DNA of 43,398 nt, from assembly GCA_027575765.1 (NCBI GenBank), contig JANBPT010000335.1, forward strand, positions 1 through 43,398, in the 5' to 3' direction. Source of the stretch: Tieghemiomyces parasiticus. Its lineage: Eukaryota; Kickxellomycota; Dimargaritomycetes; Dimargaritales; Dimargaritaceae. Of the stretch, positions 21,222-33,600 are shown in pieces. Below the pieces are notes generated by a model, which did not search any database, was not told the DNA's origin, and worked only from the letters and a program-made list of their open reading frames with translations. How positions within the stretch are numbered: position 1 is the stretch's first letter; the number at the start of each line of letters is the position of its first letter. Made by a program: the position numbers and the translations under genes.

Positions 21222-21665
21222 TCAGTCCTGGAACCCCGAACTGGCGATGGAGTGACTGGTGAGCCGGGCGACCTTGGTCCGCACAGGCTGCAACCGATAC
21301 TCAAACTGTGGCTTAAGGGCCAGTAGCCGGCCCAGATTTGCATCCAGTTCGGCAATGAGTAGACACTGGATGGGCTGGCAGTTGAAGTGTACGTACTGGA
21401 ACCGCTCACCCTGGCTTAGGGTGGCCAGCGGGGTACAGAACCCAATGTGGTGTAGGTTGTCCGTGGCCTGGACGAGGTGGGTGTTGACGTTCGGGTCGCA
21501 AGCCAACTCTGGCTGGTCCTCTCGGGCTTGGAACAACATGGGGATGCCCTCGGCGTCGGTGAGGAGGACCCCCAGAAGATCCGGATGTTGCTCGAAGAGG
21601 GTATCGATAAACTTGGCCAGCGGTGCCGAGGCGGGCTTGTCTGGTTGGTCGACGTTGGCGGCCAT
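21222..21665 (-). CDS. LAMTOR3-like Ragulator subunit (roadblock/LC7 fold)
   Basis: LAMTOR3 (MP1) is part of the Ragulator complex that anchors Rag GTPases and TORC1 on the lysosome or vacuole. The CDS is one exon of 147 residues from the only in-frame ATG (21665); the frame is open further upstream but without ATG. After about 13 polar residues the text matches LAMTOR3 in order: LAKFIDTLFEQHPDLLGVLL, DAEGIPMLF (human has DRDGVPVI), HLVQATDNLHHIGF (human ATDQGSKLGL), YVHFNCQPIQCLLIAE (human QVVQFNRLPLVVSFIA) and NLGRLLAL. No signal peptide or membrane segment is present; human LAMTOR3 is 124 aa. The leader upstream is purine-rich on plus (pyrimidine-rich on the coding strand). The identification is by alignment from memory; another roadblock-family subunit is the alternative. 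Confidence 0.78.
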   Translation of the reverse strand: MAANVDQPDKPASAPLAKFIDTLFEQHPDLLGVLLTDAEGIPMLFQAREDQPELACDPNVNTHLVQATDNLHHIGFCTPLATLSQGERFQYVHFNCQPIQCLLIAELDANLGRLLALKPQFEYRLQPVRTKVARLTSHSIASSGFQD

Positions 21666-22259
21666 AGCGTGCGTGGAGGGCCTGGGGGTGGGGAGAGGGG
21701 TAGGCCGTGCGGGTAGGGTGAAAATGACCGGCGGTACGACCGTAGAAAGGGGGGATGGTGACACAGAAGAAGCGGGAAGAAGAGAGGATGGTGACGGTGG
21801 ACGAGCGGAGGCTGCCAGAGGTGAATGTGCTTTGTGTGTGGGAAGGGGGAGGGTGGGCCATTGCACCAGAAGGTGGAGGGGGGGACAAGGGAAGGCAAGG
21901 TAGTCACAGACTGACCTCGCCTTCAAAGGACATGTTGGTTTCTTGAGACTCTAGGGTGTTCAGCCCAAGAAGAACAGTCGTGACTTGCTTTCATCCCGCA
22001 CTGGCGGACGAGTGGCCTCCTTGGTCGGCAGCTCGTACAGCACTATTCGACTCTCTCAGGCCGAGAGGCCGCATTAACATACGCATTCGAGGCCTGTGCC
22101 CCGACCTACCTACAATTCCAGCTGCTATTGGTGAATCTTACCTACCTCTGCACATTTGTCGCCACCTGGCGTTTTCATATCAAGATTCCCAACTCTTAGG
22201 CATTCCTCTCCTTCCCAGTTTGCACCTCGAAGCCCCTCTTTAGACCCCCACCCGAATCC
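21666..22259. other. Divergent promoter region between LAMTOR3-like and GEP4-like genes
   Basis: About 590 bases shared by two genes that point away from each other. The half next to LAMTOR3 is purine-rich on plus; the half next to GEP4 is pyrimidine-rich on plus. No TATA box is obvious. Confidence 0.45.
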
Positions 22260-23074
22260 ATGGGCCAGAGTTGGAACTGGCAGGGCATAAAGACAGTGGC
22301 CAGCTGTCTCCATCGGCCGAGCCTGCTGGTGCCCCATCGGGTTGTACCTGATATACGGGCCATCGACTTTGCGCAGCTAAAGGCAGCGGGCGTCCGCGCC
22401 ATTGGATTTGACAAGGATAACTGTTTAACCGCACCGTACCAGACGAAATTACATGGACCTTTCGAAGTAAGCTTTTGCCCTATGGTGTACGAAGGGTGAG
22501 CAGACAGGCTCCTGGACCGTCCCCAAAAGGAGCTCCTTAAATTACCTAGCTAGCATCAGCACCAGCCCTATAGAGTCTATATCTCAACCATATCATTTAA
22601 CCTACTGACCACTGTACTTTCCTCACCTTATCCTTGCAACCACATATCCCATCCTCTACTTACTAGGACGCCTGGGCTCGGTGTCGGGCAGCCTTCGATG
22701 ACGGCCACATCGTTATTGTCTCCAATTCAGCTGGCACCGAAGCCGACGACCCTGGGTACCGCCAAGCCGCCGATATTGAGCGTCACCTCGGGGTCCCTGT
22801 GCTGCGCCACCCTCTCAAAAAGCCTGGTGGTGGCGAGGCCCTCAGCCAGCGGTTTCCAAACCTCCAGCCGGCCCAGGTTGCCTTCGTGGGGGACCGCCTC
22901 ATGACCGACGTGCTATTTGGTAACTTGAATGGCTGGCTGACCATCTGGACCCGCCAGATAGTGTCAGCCGAGGGCGATAATCCTACGGCTGCCCGGTTGC
23001 GCCGGTGGGAGTACCGGATTCATGACGCCTTAGTACGGAACGGGGTCAAGCCGCCCAACCATCCCGCGGCCTAG
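22260..23074 (+). CDS. GEP4: Gep4-like mitochondrial phosphatidylglycerophosphatase (HAD family)
   Basis: Gep4 removes the phosphate from phosphatidylglycerophosphate at the matrix side of the inner mitochondrial membrane, giving phosphatidylglycerol for cardiolipin. Exon 1 is 22260-22466 and exon 2 is 22667-23074, giving 204 residues (yeast Gep4 185). HAD motif I is FDKDNC with the Asp pair at residues 51 and 53. Motif II is IVSNSAG (Ser 88), the conserved Lys lies in RHPLKKPGGGEA, and motif IV is VGDRLMTDV. The N-terminus (NWQGIKTV, HRPSLLVPHRVVPDI) matches the family's opening, where yeast Gep4 also has a short amphipathic or targeting segment. The 200-nt intron has a GTAAGC donor, a CTACTGAC branch-like site and a TTACTAG acceptor, phase 0. 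Confidence 0.92.
22467..22666 (+). other. Intron of the GEP4-like gene
   Basis: GTAAGC donor after the HGPFE codons, a CTACTGAC branch-like motif about 60 bases before the end and a TTACTAG acceptor. Removing it joins the two halves of the HAD domain in frame. Confidence 0.88.
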
Positions 23075-23990
23075 CTGTTAAGTGAATCCATTGGAGGTTA
23101 TTTAGATGGCTGTGTATTTTTTTTTGTTGTAGACAAGTCAATTTCCTGTGGAAGACTGACACTCATAAGTAGACGACGTTGGCTGTAGTCTCATATCCGG
23201 ATAATGTGGCTGGTCTGCAGGCGAAATATAGAATATGTACTGAAATCCCCGCGCTTCAAATGGGTACCGGATGGACAATTTAAAACACTACGACGCTAGC
23301 CCCTATGACGTGCGGTAGGGCGGAGCGGAGAGGACGATGAGCAATTGATCCTTTCGAGTTTCGAACCGCACAGCCTCCCCCGCTTCGACCCATCGTGTTC
23401 CCCCACAACACTATGTCTGATGCGCCTTTGTTTCTCCGGGTCGGATAAAATATATTGAACAGCTCGTTGTGATCGATGCGAAGGAAGGCTGTGAAGTACG
23501 AACGTGCGGAGCCGGAGGGTGACAACCCTGCTGGCGATTAAACGTAAATCAGCTTTGTACCCCCCCGGCTCGCCTGGCCCGCGAATGGATGGGCGGCAAC
23601 TAATTACCATTGACTGAGTTGCAGACATGGAAGAGATGGTGTGCAATGGGCCCGTACGGCACCAGCGGCTCTGCTTCACGAGAGATGGCCATGTCAATGT
23701 ATTGGGAGCGGCGATATCCATCCATACAGGCGGTCGAACGGTGCGACAACGACGCTGGTGGACGACTGTAGGCGAGTGAGGGGGAATTGGAGAGATCTTG
23801 GTATGGCGAATATGGTCAAGGGCTCATTGCTCCAGTGTGCAGCCGGCGGCCACTCTTATCTATCCTTTAACAAAGCCACTCTCGCCAATATTGGCCTTCC
23901 CCTCCACTCATCACCCATTACCTCCGCGCCCTAGAGTCTCCCGCCGAGCGATGTCGTCGATGAAGTTAGCCGACAGCCTCCACGCTCTGA
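23075..23990. other. Intergenic region upstream of the small secreted-peptide gene
   Basis: Several short open frames occur, all starting with non-ATG codons and without motifs. I see no gene. Promoter elements of the next gene begin at the TATA box at 23991. Confidence 0.4.
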
Positions 23991-23998
23991 TATAAATA
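23991..23998 (+). promoter_or_regulatory. TATA box (TATAAATA)
   Basis: A perfect TATAAATA 132 bases upstream of the ATG of the secreted-peptide gene, followed by a C/T-rich leader. It is the clearest TATA box in the window and suggests a regulated or strongly expressed gene. Confidence 0.7.
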
Positions 23999-24122
23999 GA
24001 AGGCCGTTCGGCATCCTGATGACACCCATATCAACCCACCTGCCCAGCTGCATTTGCCACCCTAGTCTCGTCTCCGAGCTCCTCACCCACCTTACCCTCA
24101 CCTTTTAAACCTTACTATCAAT

Positions 24123-24389
24123 ATGCGTACCACCCTCATCCTCGGTCTGGCTGCCCTGATCGCCGGAGTTGTAGCAGTCAAAAAGAACGACGGGACCTTG
24201 ACCCGCATGGAAGAGACTCATCACGGAACCCTGCCCCAACCTGAAAAAGAGAACTCCCCCAGCAATAAGAAGGTCGCCAACGTGAAGACGCACAAACTGA
24301 CTCGTGTCAATGCCAACCGCAACGGTGAAATAATTTCGGACGCCGCCAGTGGCCCCAAGCCAGCTCCCTCCAGACGGAACACTGTTTAG
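24123..24389 (+). CDS. Small secreted lysine-rich, cysteine-free protein
   Basis: 88 residues, single exon. The first 18 residues (MRTTLILGLAALIAGVVA) are a textbook secretion signal: basic start, hydrophobic core, small residues before a likely cut after Ala-18. The mature part is hydrophilic and rich in Lys, Asn and Thr, with KK and RR pairs and no cysteine. I recognise no family. The TATA box 132 bases upstream and the position next to the NRPS suggest an accessory, possibly effector-like or secreted-peptide role, but nothing in the sequence proves a link. The ATG is the first in the frame. Confidence 0.65.
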   Translation: MRTTLILGLAALIAGVVAVKKNDGTLTRMEETHHGTLPQPEKENSPSNKKVANVKTHKLTRVNANRNGEIISDAASGPKPAPSRRNTV

Positions 24390-26904
24390 TACCCCTTGCT
24401 TCACTCTACTACTAACCCACCAAGCCACTTCTGCAACGGCGGACACTGGAAGGTGATTTAGCATATGCTGTAGTAGACACTCTCCTGCACCCGTGCCGAA
24501 AATAGAAATATCACCCACACTCTACACTCGATATTGACTCTTATCTGCAATCTCTGCATACATATATATATATATATATATAAATCTTTGGGTGCCTCAT
24601 ATTGGGATTCACGGTAATGGCTGGCCGATATCTCAACTACTACACTCGGGAGTACGCTAGTCGCCTTGTGATAGAGAAGTCTTAAGGATGGTACCATGGA
24701 TTGCCCACTATCAGGCCATTGGAAGAATATAATAGTCGTGATGGTTATCGAGATACTACAGAAAGCGATACTAGGGACCATGGACCGTGATTCCATATAG
24801 GAAACTTCGTGACGTGAGAAACGACGGAGTATCAAGTACAACCCATTTTAAAAATTAAATCTTTCCTCAGTGCATGGATCACCCCTTAGCCAACTCCTCA
24901 TATCCAAGTGTAAAAATTTCAAACCATGTCTACCAAGTACGGTGTACATGCCTTTATCAAGTGCTTTATTCCTAGGACCGCAAGATCGAAGACCACCCCA
25001 TGGAATCAGCGGCTGCCTTAGACACCATTATCACTGGTTTGATTACATGTTGTAAGCGGCCGATTAGCTTCCTTGGCGTTTAAATCTCATTGAGTCTATC
25101 CCAATTTGGCAATACCTCCGATTAGAGCCGTAAGCCGCAGCAGGACGGCGTTAGGGCTCTGCTGGTGGAATAATACCCATTGTCCAATAGCCCACGAGCC
25201 ACGGATTGCCTCACTTTCCCTACTTGCATATGTCGAGTTTAACAAGATTATTGGGATCTGAGTAGCTACACCGGCTATAGGGAGCTCTCAAGGTAATGAA
25301 CCGCGTTATATATAACTGCTGGTGGTGCTGGCCTCGTTGAGATTATAAAAAAATCTACTGACATTGATTGCTGCCAGCTAAATATCCCTATCATTGGAGA
25401 AAGTCCCTGGATTTACCTCTACACACTATCCATCCGGACTTAGTTTCAGGCCAAAGCATTCGTAGTATGACCTAATCTATTCGGGTACATTGTGACTGCC
25501 TAAAGCTATCGGTATCTTAGGGCTCTAGCTTAGCAGTTGACATGTCTATTATATTGATGGCTAGCATGTGAATATCTAGTGGATTAAGTGAACTCCCATT
25601 CCGTGTAACGTACATTAGCTACATGATGTATGATCAGTGGCCTTGCCTACAGATAGTATGGCTAGAGCTACTGTGTTGCCCTTTATATGGTCACACGAGT
25701 CTGAAGACATATCATTTGGCTGGACAGTACTTCGGCTTAAATAGCTATTTAGACACATACCACCACTTTTGGTAATATTCATTTAGCTATCGAGGTAATC
25801 CGATGGAGTGAATGCAAGCAATGCCAAGCCATTCTCCTCCCTCCGCTGGAGCCACCTGCGTTAGACCGCCGTACTACAGCCTGGCGATTGAATTCCACTT
25901 TGGGTTGGGCCTCTGGGTTACAGTTTTGATTTTCTAGAAAGCTCCGTGACTTCTCGATTTCATGCTGATGCCGTGCTGCATAGCCTACCGGCATGTAAAG
26001 ACCCCTGCGTCACCCGAACCTCGGCTGCAGGATTCAGGCCGCAACGGTAACTAGTGCGTTTAATACCGACGACCTGTAGGGGCGGGGGTAGGTCTAAAGA
26101 ATAACGTGTTATACCTGTAAGGAGTCAGCCGCGACTATGGGGTCTAGCCTAGTGACGTAATCGGTCATGCTGGTCAATTGACTAGTGACCGTCAATATGA
26201 TCGAAGGAGGCGGAATCAGTAGAGTAACGTCGCGTGAAAAGCTGCGACTCTCATGCGTGGAGCCAGGCCGTCTTACGCCCAGCTTGTAAGAAGAATAAAA
26301 CCCCCTCCCAAAGGGAAGAATGAGGTTCGGACAGCAATGGGTGATGGGCCTCTAAGATAGGGTGGGGGAGGTAGGGAGGGTGAATTGGGTAGCGTGTGTA
26401 GGGTGTTGGCTTGGTCGGTATGGTAGGAAGAGAAGAAAACGAGCAGCAAGTTGCGGATAAACACATTCCCTGATACACTCTGGTGACGAAGGGGCATGCT
26501 GAAGTCATGCCATTGTTGGTGTCTGCGCGATCCAGCTGTTGTGTCTCCTTTTAACCTTGCTACTGACACTCTACAGTTTAAACCAAGGGGACTTCTTGAC
26601 GACGGACAGCCTTACTAGCGTCGCCTGCGTGGCGACACCGGTAAGCCTCGAACCGGCAAAACTGGCTAAAGCATCAAGTGTGACGCGGCAGCTTAGACTT
26701 TCCTCCTAGGAAACACTACATAATGCGAGTACCTTGCTCACTCAGGCCAGTTGCCTACCGTTATTGCTCCTTTCACCGACCATTTCTCGCTTTCCTAAGC
26801 CTGGTCGACAGTCCAAATTAAGCTAATAGCCGCCTCCCACCCCGGCTACTACCACCAGCACAATCAGTGTAATCTCAACTCACCCGCCCCTTGACCTTCC
26901 AACC
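24390..26904. other. AT-rich, gene-free island upstream of the NRPS
   Basis: From about 24.4 to 26.2 kb the DNA is clearly richer in A and T than the gene blocks on either side and has stops in all frames. Some minus-strand stretches faintly recall retrotransposon text, but too weakly to call. From about 26.7 kb the base composition returns to normal and the NRPS promoter and leader should lie in the last 300 bases. I see no TATA box there. Confidence 0.5.
24562..24582. repeat. (AT)n microsatellite
   Basis: About ten AT repeats in an AT-rich stretch downstream of the secreted-peptide gene. Confidence 0.9.
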
Positions 26905-27654
26905 ATGGCCAGTCTTCGTCAGCCTAGCCGTCCCGCACCTGCCGGTCGCACAGGCAACCCGCCCCCGACTACCGTCCTTCCACTTACCAAGCCCGTCTAC
27001 ACCGAGCCGGGCTACGACCATGTGGCAGTAGTGATACCTTTGCGTACTGACCTGGAGCCCGCTACACTCAGTAAGGTGACCTGGGCCCTCCTCCTGGCCC
27101 GATTTGCGGGAGCCGAACAGGCCGTGTTTGGTCACAGCCAAGCCCTGAAGTCGCCATTTGATCTAGAGACTATGACTTTGGGCCTCAACGTGTGTGCCCT
27201 GCACCTCGGTCCAGAGGTCAAACTTGCCTCGGCTTTTGGTAAATCGTATTTGGCCCCCGACCACCCGTCAAGTCACCGTGAATGGATTCTGTCGAACGAT
27301 TACCAGGGGAAACTGGCCACCGTTCTAGTGGTCGGTGACTGTCAGCCTCATGTGGATAAAAATAAGCCCTCTGCCCAGACCGAGCAGGAGGCCCTAAACG
27401 CCCTGGGGGCCATGACCCAGGCCACCCTCGTCGTCTCCTGCCAAGGGGATACCCGTAGCCTGGCTATCCGTATAACTTTTTCGCGGTCACGGGTAGTCAG
27501 GACGGCGGTACAGGAACTTGCTCATCAGTTCTGTATCGTGGCCCGTGCCCTAGTCGATGCGGCGGAGGATAGTAAGCAGTTTGCAAGTATGACCATCGCT
27601 GATGTGGCCTGGGTGAACGAGTCGGAACACCAGCGCCTATTGCGGTTCGCCGGC
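26905..27654 (+). other. NRPS N-terminus: half a condensation domain
   Basis: Residues 1-250 lack any HHxxxDG motif. The text VTWALLLARFAGAEQAVFG aligns with the C-lobe of condensation domains (WALVLGRYTGxDDVVFG type), and the stretch ends in the usual C-to-A linker (ADVAWVNESEHQRLLRF). It is a truncated, inactive C domain in front of the first module, as known from several fungal NRPSs that begin with A-T. Confidence 0.7.
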
Positions 27655-30600
27655 ACCATCAGTCACCCCGATGCAGTCAATACGCCTACGCACCTCCTCG
27701 TCAGTGAATGGGCCGCCAGGACCCCTGGAGGCATCGCCCTGGACCACGCGGGTCGCACCGTCACTTATGCCGAATTAGATCGTCTCACTTCAGCTCTGGC
27801 CCAGCCTCTCGTCCGCAACTATGGTGCCCGACCCGAGGTTCGTATCGCCCTCCTCCTGCCCAAGTCCATCGAGTTTGTTATAGCCCTGTTCGCCGTGCTC
27901 AAGTCCGGCGCCGCCTACGTGCCCATCGACCCGGAGTACCCCGAAGAGCGTATCCGCTACATTATCGAGGACAGCAGGGCAACCCTGGTCTTAGCAGGCT
28001 ACGAGTCTCAGGGTCGTCTGGGTAACATCACTTGCCCCAAGCTACTGGTTAGCAACGTGGCTGTGACCATGTCAAGCACCGAAGACAACGCTTGTCCGTT
28101 CGTTGCTCACCACTCTGAACCTACGGACCTGGCCTATATCGTGTACACATCGGGCACTACTGGACAGCCCAAGGGTGTCATGGTTGAGCACGGCAGTCTG
28201 GTATCGTTTACTGCGGATCCCACATTCGACCGCTACTACGGACCAGGTCAGCGTGACCTCTTGGTCATGTCCGTTGGCTTCGATGCTATGCTGTGGCCCA
28301 CCATGAAAACCCTATGCAACGGCGGAACTCTGGTCCTCCCTGGCCTAGACCTGCTCGGCGATCTTTCGAGTGTCCACACTGCCAATGTCACGCCGTCATT
28401 TCTGGCCAAGCTGCACCCTGAGCAGTTCCCACTGCTTCGCGGCATCTTCTGCGGTGGAGAGCCCTGTAATCAACGATTGGTCAACATGTGGAGTCCGCAT
28501 TGCAGCCTCGTTAATGGCTACGGTCCCACCGAGACCACTGTGGTCAGCTTCACCACAGCCCTTCACGTTGACGACAAAATAACCGTAGGTCGGCCCCTAC
28601 GCAATGTCCTGGCCTACATTGTCGATGACGATCTGCACTTGGTTCCGGTGGGTGCACCCGGTCAGCTCCTCATCGGCGGTTTAGGTGTGGCGCGTGGCTA
28701 CTGCAACCAACCCGAACTCACCGCCCAGAGGTTCATTGCCAACCCGTTTGGTCCCGGTCGCGTGTACCTGACGGGCGACCGGGCCCGTTGGTTGTCCAGC
28801 GGTCATGTCGACCTGTTGGGCCGCATGGACCACCAGGTCAAGCTACGCGGTTATCGTATCGAACTCGAGGAGGTCGAGACCACCGCCATTAGTTTTTCTA
28901 CCGTTCAACTCGCCGTGGCGGCGGTGCGGAATGGTCGCCTGGTCCTGTTCGTGGAACCACAGTCAGTGGATATCTCAGCCCTGCTCGAATATCTTCGGAC
29001 TCACCTGGCCAAGTTCATGGTGCCCGATCAAGTCGTCCCCGTCACTCAACTTCCGTTGACAGTCAACGGCAAGGTCGACCGTAAGGCCCTGCCGGATGCT
29101 GCCGCGCCCATGCTAGCGGCACCCCCCATTGGTCCCCTCGACTTGACTGAATTGGAGCTCCGACTACGTGAGGCCTGGGCCCAGATCCTACAGGTCCCGG
29201 CTGAACGCATCGGTGCAGCCGACGACTTCTTTCGCATTGGTGGCGACTCCATCTCTGCCATCCTGCTCGTATCCAAATGTCGGAAGCTCGGGTACAAGGC
29301 CACCGTGCCGCTCATCTACGAATGCCGCCAGCTCCACACCTTGGCCACCCGACTGACCCCGCTGGCCACGGCCGCCTCCGAGGAAAATCAGCACCAGGTC
29401 CAGGGCTGTGTCGACCTGACCCCGATTCAGCGCTGGTGGTTCGGTTTGTCGTTCCGCAACCCCCACCACTTTAACCAGTCCTTCACCCTGCGTGTGGATC
29501 CGTCGGTTACCCCTGGGCAGATTGGCCGCGCTCTAGTCCAACTAGCCAACCACCATGACATCCTGCGTGCTCGGTTCAGGCTGAATGAGGAGAGTGCGTG
29601 GGAACAGTGCATCCCAACTACCGAGGCCATCCCCAGCCACATCCCTGTGACCGAGGCCACCGTGAACGAGGTGGACTATGCCGACTTCATCTTGAAGGTC
29701 CAGTCCAGCCTGCACCTCACGGACGGCCCGGTCATGGCAGCCTGCCTGATCCACTCTGGCACTGAGTCCGAGCCAGCCCGTCTGTTCTGGACCATCCACC
29801 ACGCCCTGGTTGACCTGGTCTCCTGGCGCATCCTGATCGAGGACCTGCAGACCCTGCTCACCGGGGGTCAGCTGCCGCCCAAGACCCTGTCCTTCCAGAC
29901 CTGGAGCAGCCAGTTGGACGACTACGTCCGGAACCTCACTGCTGATACCTGGCCCGTGCAGAGCATGACGGTGGATAACCGCCAACTCCTGCCTCCCCCA
30001 GAGGTCCTTGACCCAGTTCCCGCCGCGGCCCGCCTATCCATATCCCACGAATTCGACCGGGAGTTCACCACCCGGCTCCTGCTGCAGTTGGCGCCACAAT
30101 GGCGAGTCACCCCGCGCGACATGCTCCTGGCCACCTTTGCCCGGGCCTACTGCCAGGCGTTGGGCACCACCCAGGTCTCCTTTGTGATGGAGGGTCACGG
30201 TCGGGAGCCCTGGTCGGACGCCATGGATGTGAGCCGCACCGTAGGCTGGTTCACCGCCCTGTACCCCTTGGTCCTGGACGTACCCCTGGGCAGCTCGGTC
30301 CTGGCCACCCTGCATCACACCAAGGAGGCGATGCAGCAGATCCCGGTGCGTGGTTTCTCCTACAGCCTCCTCCGCCACATGCCGGGGGCGGACCCAACCG
30401 AGCGAGCCAAGCTCCTGGCCAAAACCCCCGAGCGCCTCGACGTCCAGTTCAACTACTTTGGTCGGTTCGGCAATGCGGGTGCGGGTGGCGCAGACAGTGG
30501 TGCAGTTGGTATCGAGTGGGATGACCGCTTCGGCCTGCACGACTTTGCCCCCGACGAACACGTCATCTTCGACCTCAACCCCATGCCCCTCGTCAACCAG

Positions 30601-33600
30601 GACCGGCTGCGCCTGGTCATGGAGTACAATCCGCGGGTGTATGGGACCCAATGGGCTGAGAAACTGATCAACCTGTGGCGTCAAGACCTCGAGCACCTGG
30701 CCGCCACCCCAACGGCTTCCGTCCAGCCGCTGCTCACTCGATTCGATGCGCCGCTACTCCAGCCCACCGCACAGGAATTCGACACCCTTCTGGCCGACCT
30801 GGAGGAACGCGGCATAGCCTCTTCTGACGTAGCGGCTATCCTGCCCTGTACCCCCATGCAGGGCGGTCTACTCGTTGCTACGCTGCAGGACCCCTCGGCC
30901 TACCTGGTTCAAGCAGCGGTGAGTTTCTCCGGTAATGTGGATCTCGACCGGCTCCAGCAAGCTTGGGTGAACTTAACACAGCGCCACAGCGTCCTGCGCA
31001 CCGTCTTCATTCCAACCGCCGCACCACGTGGCAACGGATTTGCCCAGGTCGTTTTGCAGCGTACACCGCTGGCCTGGAGACTAGCCGAGGCACCCCTTCC
31101 TTCCCTGATCGACTATTTCAACGAGAACCGTGCCCTGGGCTTCGACATGGCCAAGCCCATGGTCCGGGTCCACGTGTCTCCCACCGAGCGCCCCAATGAG
31201 TACCTGCAAGTCATTACCATGCACCACGCCCTGGTCGACGGCTGGTCGATCCCACTGCTGCTACGTGACCTGTGCCAACTGTACACATCCCCTGAAATGT
31301 CGACCGGGGAGAACATCCCTTCCTTCTGCCAGGTGGTCGAGCAGGTAGTTACCCAGAAGGAGGAGGTGGCCCGTGTATTCTGGGCAGAGTACCTTGACGG
31401 GGTGCGACCCACACCAGCGCCTATGCTCGCCGTGGAACCTACTGGAGATCACGGATCCGCATTATACCACTGCCCCCTCGCTGTCTCCAAGCCTGCCCTA
31501 CTCCAGACCGCCCAGCGGTTCGGTGTGACCCTCTCCACCCTTCTCAGGGCCACCTATGCCTTGGTGCTGGGTCACTACCTGGACCGGGACGACCTCGTCA
31601 TTGGCTTCGTGGTGTCGGGTCGTAACCTGGACATCGCAGGTATCGCTAACGTCGTTGGCCCCTGCCTCAACACCGTTCCAGTGCGTTTCCGCCTGACCGA
31701 TCGGCCTCTTGGTGCGTGGCTCCAGCAGCTCCAAGCCGACGCCACCCGGATGATTCCGTATGAGCATACCAGTCTAGTTAAAGTTAACGGCTGGGGCAGT
31801 CACACTTCAACCTCGCCTCTGTTCCGTGCCATTGGCGGTTTTGAGAAATTCCCCCAGGCATCCCTCCAGGGCGGCGAAGTTGCCATGGATTTGATGCAGC
31901 TCCATGAGTTTACTGAGTACCCACTCTCGGTTAACTTTGTCGACGAGCCCGGGACCGTGGGCGTCAAGTGCTACTATGAGCGAATGTTTTGTGGCGAGGC
32001 CGATATTGCTCGACTGGTACAGCTGATCAGCTCCGTGCTGTCCACACTTACGGGGGCGTCGGACAATGCCACAGTCAGCGAGGTGTCGTTGGGTCATTCT
32101 GATCCGGTACCGAGAAGTCCTGGGCGGTACATTACCGCTGATGGCGTCCAGATCCCCCTTGCAACCCTGGACCGGTACCTGGCCGGCAAAGGGTTGGATT
32201 CGCCGTACTCTGTGGTGACCTGCGACGGCCGCATTGTAACCCGCACCGCGGCTGCGGAGGCAGAGTGCGATTCGCTTCGGGCTTTACAACTGGGGTCCAA
32301 CCTTCCCTCGACCCTCGTGCCCGCCGCGATTATCTCGCTCGATTCCTTCCCCCACCTGTCCGGCGCAGATGATGGGGAGTTCATCCGACTTGCGGAGGCA
32401 TGTCTTATAGTGTCGGACGGTGAGGATCAGATCGCCCCCGTGGACAGTGTCGATAGATGGGTAGCGGTGACCTGTATCGATCTACTCCTGGGCGTCGGGC
32501 TTGAGGCCAAGGTGACCGAAGATGTCTGGGCGTGCGTACTCGCCAAGCCCTCCTTACTTTTGCAAATGGAATACCGCATCATCCAGCGTTTTGGTACGTC
32601 CCTGAGCATCCGATCCATCCTGGCCTGTGATAACTGGCCCGCATTGGCCAGGCAAATCACGCCCCCAACCGCTCCGCTAGCTCTTAAGCCCGATCCCGCT
32701 GACCAGGCGGCACGCGCCAGTTTAGTGGTTCTACGCACAGCGAGTGCTACACCGTATCAGACCCAGGCCTGGCTCGCCTGCGCACTCTCGGAGAACCCCA
32801 GCCAGTTTCACCACCAAGCTAGACTCCGGCTTCCCGACCAGGTCACGCAGTCTGACCTTACGTGTATCCTCGATCGGTTCATGGACACGGTCGAATGGCT
32901 GCGCACTACTGTATGGAAGGAGGAGGGCCGCCTTCTGACCCATGTCCTTAGCCCAGGGCATCCACACCTAAAAGCGCCAGCTGCCACTGGGTTCCTAACT
33001 CTCCGCTGCGACGAACTCGAAGGGAACAGCAACCTCTTGGTCAGCATGGATTTGCTAACTGTCGCCTACCGCCCCGAACCACCAGAGCTCATCGTCCGTG
33101 CACACCCGATCCTGGCCCCCCATGCTCTCTTCAACCAGCTCACTTATGAGCTCCAGCTCGCAATAGGCGCGAAGCACGAAGGTCGAGGGTACGCAATTAG
33201 CCCGTCGCTCACGCAAGCCTATGCAGTCGCCCCTAACCCCGAAATGTCCGACCAGCCCGCCCGTGCATACTGGGAAGCCCTGCTGGCAGACTCGCCCACA
33301 GACCTGGGCCTACCGCCCAGCCACCCCCGTCCGCGAGTACCCACGTTTGATTCTACCTCCGTCCGCTTCGACCTGGACCCGGGGGCCATCGATGGGTTGA
33401 CCCCGCTTGTCAAAGACTACCAGGCCCTACCTGTCCCATGGGCTGCACTGGTAGGGTCCTACCTAATGAGAATTAGCGGCGCTGAGGGTGTACTGGTAGA
33501 TATGCTCCTTAATCGGGGGTTACAATGCGAAGGGCTAGACTCGCCCGCATTGGCCCACGCCTCCTGTCCTGTGCGAGTCCAGGGCCCTGTAGGTGCGTCA

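Noticed and set aside
21666..21926. N-terminal extension of about 87 residues for the LAMTOR3-like protein
   Set aside because: The extended frame has no ATG before 21665 and reads as Pro/Ser/Thr-rich leader; the LAMTOR3 match begins after 21665.
23300..23400. Possible tRNA because of a TTCGAA-containing stretch (GAGTTTCGAACC)
   Set aside because: No flanking stems for a T-arm, anticodon arm or acceptor stem can be formed on either strand.
24458..24841. Minus-strand open frame that faintly recalls the RNase H end of a copia-type polyprotein
   Set aside because: The key TEAEY-type motif and the DADWAG block are not present, and the possible upstream match near 25160 is too far away. Too weak to call.
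26620..26690. Possible tRNA T-loop (CCTCGAACCGG)
   Set aside because: The bases around the loop do not pair as a five-base stem and no other arm is found.
29046..30696. Long minus-strand open frames under the NRPS (for example 30034-30696 and 29542-29985)
   Set aside because: They are shadows of the GC-rich NRPS frame and show no domain of their own.
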